Assembly (NCBI GenBank): GCA_025455205.1
Contig: JALOMZ010000033.1
Location: forward strand, 1-9,599
Source of the DNA: Chitinophagaceae bacterium
GTDB taxonomy: Bacteria > Bacteroidota > Bacteroidia > Chitinophagales > Chitinophagaceae
Reading direction: 5' to 3'
Length of the DNA stretch: 9,599 nt
Of the stretch, positions 7,511 to 9,599 are shown one piece after another; the stretch's first letter is position 1, and every line of letters starts with the position of its first letter. A program made the position numbers and the translations under genes. The notes beneath the pieces were generated by a model, which had not been told where the DNA came from, ran no database searches, and saw nothing but the letters and a program-made list of their open reading frames with translations.

Positions 7511-8107
7511 ATGCATACCATGACTGTACCTCACCTGCCTTCCCAGCATCCGCTGAGGCGGAAGTTCCGGCCCCAGACCGCCATTTCAGCCATCCCTGCC
7601 TCCCGAAATGACCGAGTCACGCCTGCCATACTTCCCTGGGTGGCCCTTACCTTGTTAGCACTGCTTCTTGGAGCCAGCGGCCGTGGCCAAACCACCACTG
7701 GCAAGCCGGCCGCACTTCCGGCAACGGCGTTTAAAATCCCGGCCGATACCCCTGCAGAGCCGGTTCGTCCCATTCGCCTGCGGCCTGCCTCGGTGCGCGG
7801 CCGGGTGACCGACCCGCTGGGCCGACCGGTTATGGGGGCTGTGGTGACCCTTTCAGGCACAGGACTGGAAACGGTTACCGATGCCGAGGGGTACTTCTTA
7901 CTGGAAACCTATATGCTCAACGACAAGCGCAGGCTCAGTATTCAATACCATGGATTGAAACCCCTGGAGCGGGAGATAGAGATGAATGATTTCACCGCCA
8001 TGGGTATGCTGGATCCGCTGGCCCTTTCCATGCTGTATGCCGAAGAACTGGGCATGGCAGAAGTGGGCGGACAAATGACCATTGTGGGCAAAGTGCCGCG
8101 GCAATAA
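7511..8107 (+). CDS. Small exported or anchored protein with carboxypeptidase-regulatory-like domain
   Basis: The gene encodes about 198 residues. The first ATG of the frame is at 7511; a GTG at 7487 and an ATG at 7520 are alternatives, and the A-rich bases before 7511 suit Bacteroidota initiation. A long basic N-region (about 1-36) precedes a hydrophobic stretch (about 37-56, TPAILPWVALTLLALLLGAS) that is either a signal peptide cleaved after GRGQ or a membrane anchor. After a Pro/Ala-rich linker, residues about 95-135 (VRGRVTDPLGRPVMGAVVTL, then TVTDAEGYFLL) match the start of a CarboxypepD_reg-like beta-sandwich (PF13715/PF13620 type). Such domains are usually found at the N-terminus of TonB-dependent receptors or larger secreted proteins, but here there is no barrel, plug or enzyme. 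The C-terminus (GGQMTIVGKVPRQ) is followed by a possible terminator. A structural or binding role in the envelope is an inference. Confidence 0.8.
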   Translation: MHTMTVPHLPSQHPLRRKFRPQTAISAIPASRNDRVTPAILPWVALTLLALLLGASGRGQTTTGKPAALPATAFKIPADTPAEPVRPIRLRPASVRGRVTDPLGRPVMGAVVTLSGTGLETVTDAEGYFLLETYMLNDKRRLSIQYHGLKPLEREIEMNDFTAMGMLDPLALSMLYAEELGMAEVGGQMTIVGKVPRQ

Positions 8108-8114
8108 TTTTTTT
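8081..8114 (+). terminator. Possible terminator of the carboxypeptidase-regulatory-like gene
   Basis: The end of the gene can fold as an interrupted hairpin: ATTG (8081-8084) with CAAT (8102-8105), and inner GGCA (8087-8090) with TGCC (8094-8097). Seven T residues follow at 8108-8114. The stem is short and overlaps the stop codon at 8105-8107, so the call is weak. Only 27 bases separate this gene from the convergent gene at 8135. Confidence 0.3.
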
Positions 8115-8134
8115 AAGCTTTCCGGCAGGCTGGT

Positions 8135-9340
8135 TTATTGGAAGGTGAGATCAATGAGTTCCTGCTCAAAGGTGCGGAATACCTCCTTCAGCTTGCTGTC
8201 GCCGTTGGTGCCGTAATTGAGCACAAAACAGAACGATACATTACGGTTGGGAAACCAGAACAGGTCGGCCGAGTAACCAAGGTCGCGGCCGCTGTGGCCA
8301 ATGGCCGCATCAGGGCCGCGCTCAATCCATTTGAGCATGCTGCCGTAGCCATACCGGTTGGGGTCATCGGGCTTGCCCCAGGTGTTCATGATGGAGAACG
8401 ATTTAGGTGTGAGCAGGGTTTGCTTCTGGTACATGGCATCCAGGAACTTCCACATGTCGAACACATCGCTGAAAATACCCCCATAGCCATTACCCGGTCC
8501 TGGTAGTATATTGCTCACATTGGCCAGGGTACCATTGTTATACAGGTCATAATAGCCCTGTGCCGTGGTGGATGGGAGCGGATCATGCGGCTGGTAGAAG
8601 GTATTGTTCATGCCCAGCGGCCGGAAGATGTATTGTTTCATCAGGTCGCCGTGCTTTTTGCCGGTGGCCGCTTCGGCTATCATGGCTACAATGGTGGTGT
8701 TGGTGCTGCTGTAAATGGCGGTATCCCGGGGCTTGAACAGGGGCGTGGAGCCATATTCAAATTCGAGGATCTCCTCCATGCTCCAGTTTTTCACCGGCTG
8801 GTTCAGCACGGCCAGGTAGAATTTGTCGTTGTCCTCAATGTTTGGGATGCCGGTTTCATGCTTCATGCAATCGCCCAGGGTAATGAGCCGGCCATTGGGC
8901 AGGTTGTCAACTATACGCGCGGGTAGCCACTTGCTGATAGGGTCATTCAAAAAACTGTACCCCAGTTTGGTATTGGCGGAATCTTCAATGAGTTTGAAGA
9001 TCATGGTACCCACATACAGTTTGGTAATGCTGGCAATTTTGGCCACTTGTGCGGTGCCGAAAGGGGTCTTCGCCTCCAGGTCGGCATAACCGGTTGCTCC
9101 CACCCAGGTACCAAACCGGTCGCGCACTACCAACGACAAGCCCGGAAAGCCCAGTTTTCGGTATTTTTCAATGTGGTTTCGATAAGCAGCATTTTTGGGA
9201 TGGCGGCTGCTGCTGTCGCTCCAGGGAATGGTATTGGCGGGCGACGTGACTTCCGGCAGGGCCGGCTTACGACACTGCGTAAGCAGCAGGCCGGACAATA
9301 TTGATATCAGCAGGATATTGATGCTATAAGGGCGTTTCAT
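8135..9340 (-). CDS. Serine hydrolase lipoprotein, beta-lactamase/DD-peptidase superfamily
   Basis: This 401-residue protein belongs to the PF00144 fold, which includes class C beta-lactamases, D-Ala-D-Ala carboxypeptidases, D-aminopeptidases and esterases. The N-terminus has a basic start, a hydrophobic core and a lipobox-like LTQC at 20-23, so C23 is probably lipidated and the enzyme sits in the envelope, facing the periplasm or the surface. The nucleophile motif is S104-I-T-K107. The second motif, usually Y-x-N, reads Y210-S-S212 followed by TN, so the usual Asn is Ser. The third motif is H349-S-G351 (HxG, as in DD-peptidase-like members). The conserved HETGIPN (161-167) and the PLGMNNTFY block (241-249) fit the family. 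Length is normal for a lipoprotein member. No consensus promoter was found just upstream of the ATG at 9340. The substrate cannot be told from sequence: cell-wall peptide trimming or ester hydrolysis are likelier than antibiotic resistance. Confidence 0.93.
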   Translation of the reverse strand: MKRPYSINILLISILSGLLLTQCRKPALPEVTSPANTIPWSDSSSRHPKNAAYRNHIEKYRKLGFPGLSLVVRDRFGTWVGATGYADLEAKTPFGTAQVAKIASITKLYVGTMIFKLIEDSANTKLGYSFLNDPISKWLPARIVDNLPNGRLITLGDCMKHETGIPNIEDNDKFYLAVLNQPVKNWSMEEILEFEYGSTPLFKPRDTAIYSSTNTTIVAMIAEAATGKKHGDLMKQYIFRPLGMNNTFYQPHDPLPSTTAQGYYDLYNNGTLANVSNILPGPGNGYGGIFSDVFDMWKFLDAMYQKQTLLTPKSFSIMNTWGKPDDPNRYGYGSMLKWIERGPDAAIGHSGRDLGYSADLFWFPNRNVSFCFVLNYGTNGDSKLKEVFRTFEQELIDLTFQ

Positions 9341-9599
9341 AGCTTGTTACTTTGCGTATTGAATGGTGCCGGCAAAATGGAATTCTCTATTTCCTATTGC
9401 CTATCACTGTTTGAGGTTTGATGTTTGAGGTTCTTCATGCGGGCCGGTTTGTTTTCTGCCACCTGCATCCTGCGCAGCATTTTTCATTGCTTTCTGCTAA
9501 TCCTGATTCCCCATTGCCTGATTTCCTATTCCTTATTGCCTCAATCCTATTGCCTATTTACTATTCCCTATTGCCGATCACTGTTTGAGGTTTGAGGTT
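9341..9599. repeat. Low-complexity intergenic repeats (ATTGCC and TTTGAGG families)
   Basis: No gene is seen from 9341 to the window end. A 29-base unit occurs at 9393-9421 and again at 9567-9595, in direct orientation 174 bases apart, differing only at 9402/9576 (T/G). Each copy joins a CCTATTGCC block to CACTGTTTGAGG and then more TTTGAGG/TTTGATG. Between them lie further imperfect blocks: ATTGCC at 9513, 9535 and 9549, interleaved with CTATT-CC variants. There are no terminal inverted repeats, no transposase and no regular repeat-spacer pattern. A TTACTTTG on the plus strand at 9347-9354 resembles a -7 element but has no -33 partner. Confidence 0.75.

Noticed and set aside
7024..7521. 165-codon minus-strand ORF covering the divergent region
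   Set aside because: It overlaps the membrane-protein gene in another frame, and its Arg/Pro/His-rich translation looks like a shadow frame.
9391..9599. Possible CRISPR array
   Set aside because: Only two good copies of the long unit exist, the shorter blocks are irregular and degenerate, and there are no uniform spacers or cas genes.

Overview
The window looks like a piece of a Bacteroidota chromosome, most likely a Chitinophagaceae-type organism. The grounds are a C-terminal type IX secretion (T9SS) sorting domain, promoters of the Bacteroidota form TTTG-N19/20-TAnnTTTG, an ATP synthase alpha subunit carrying the extra segment before [14 protein letters not shown] that I associate with this phylum, and ATTGCC/TTTGAGG low-complexity intergenic repeats. 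No rRNA, tRNA, CRISPR array, insertion sequence or phage gene was seen.

Layout, left to right. (1) 1-1388, minus: 5' part of a secreted-protein gene whose 3' end lies outside the window. (2) 1389-2075: AT-rich gene-less stretch with a likely promoter at 1748-1777, a long leader full of AACCCT repeats, and the terminator of the next gene. (3) 2076-4334, minus: a 752-residue T9SS cargo protein that is a diverged paralogue of gene 1. (4) 4335-4862: gene-less leader of that gene, again with AACCCT repeats. (5) 4863-6496, minus: terminator and complete atpA, with a good promoter at 6559-6590. (6) 6696-7316, minus: unrecognised membrane protein. (7) 7511-8107, plus: small exported or anchored protein with a carboxypeptidase-regulatory-like beta-sandwich domain. 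(8) 8135-9340, minus: lipoprotein serine hydrolase of the beta-lactamase/DD-peptidase (PF00144) superfamily, convergent with gene 7. (9) 9341-9599: gene-less, repeat-rich.

The genes look like mostly single transcription units rather than one pathway. The common theme is the cell envelope: two surface or secreted T9SS-type proteins, an inner-membrane protein, a small anchored beta-sandwich protein, an envelope lipoprotein hydrolase, and the ATP synthase catalytic-head subunit. The most interesting signals are the tandem paralogous cargo genes with a shared N-terminal module I cannot name, and the same-orientation AACCCT repeats that fill the leaders of both, including a copy 9-11 nt before each start codon. 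No clear-cut new defence or biosynthetic system was found.
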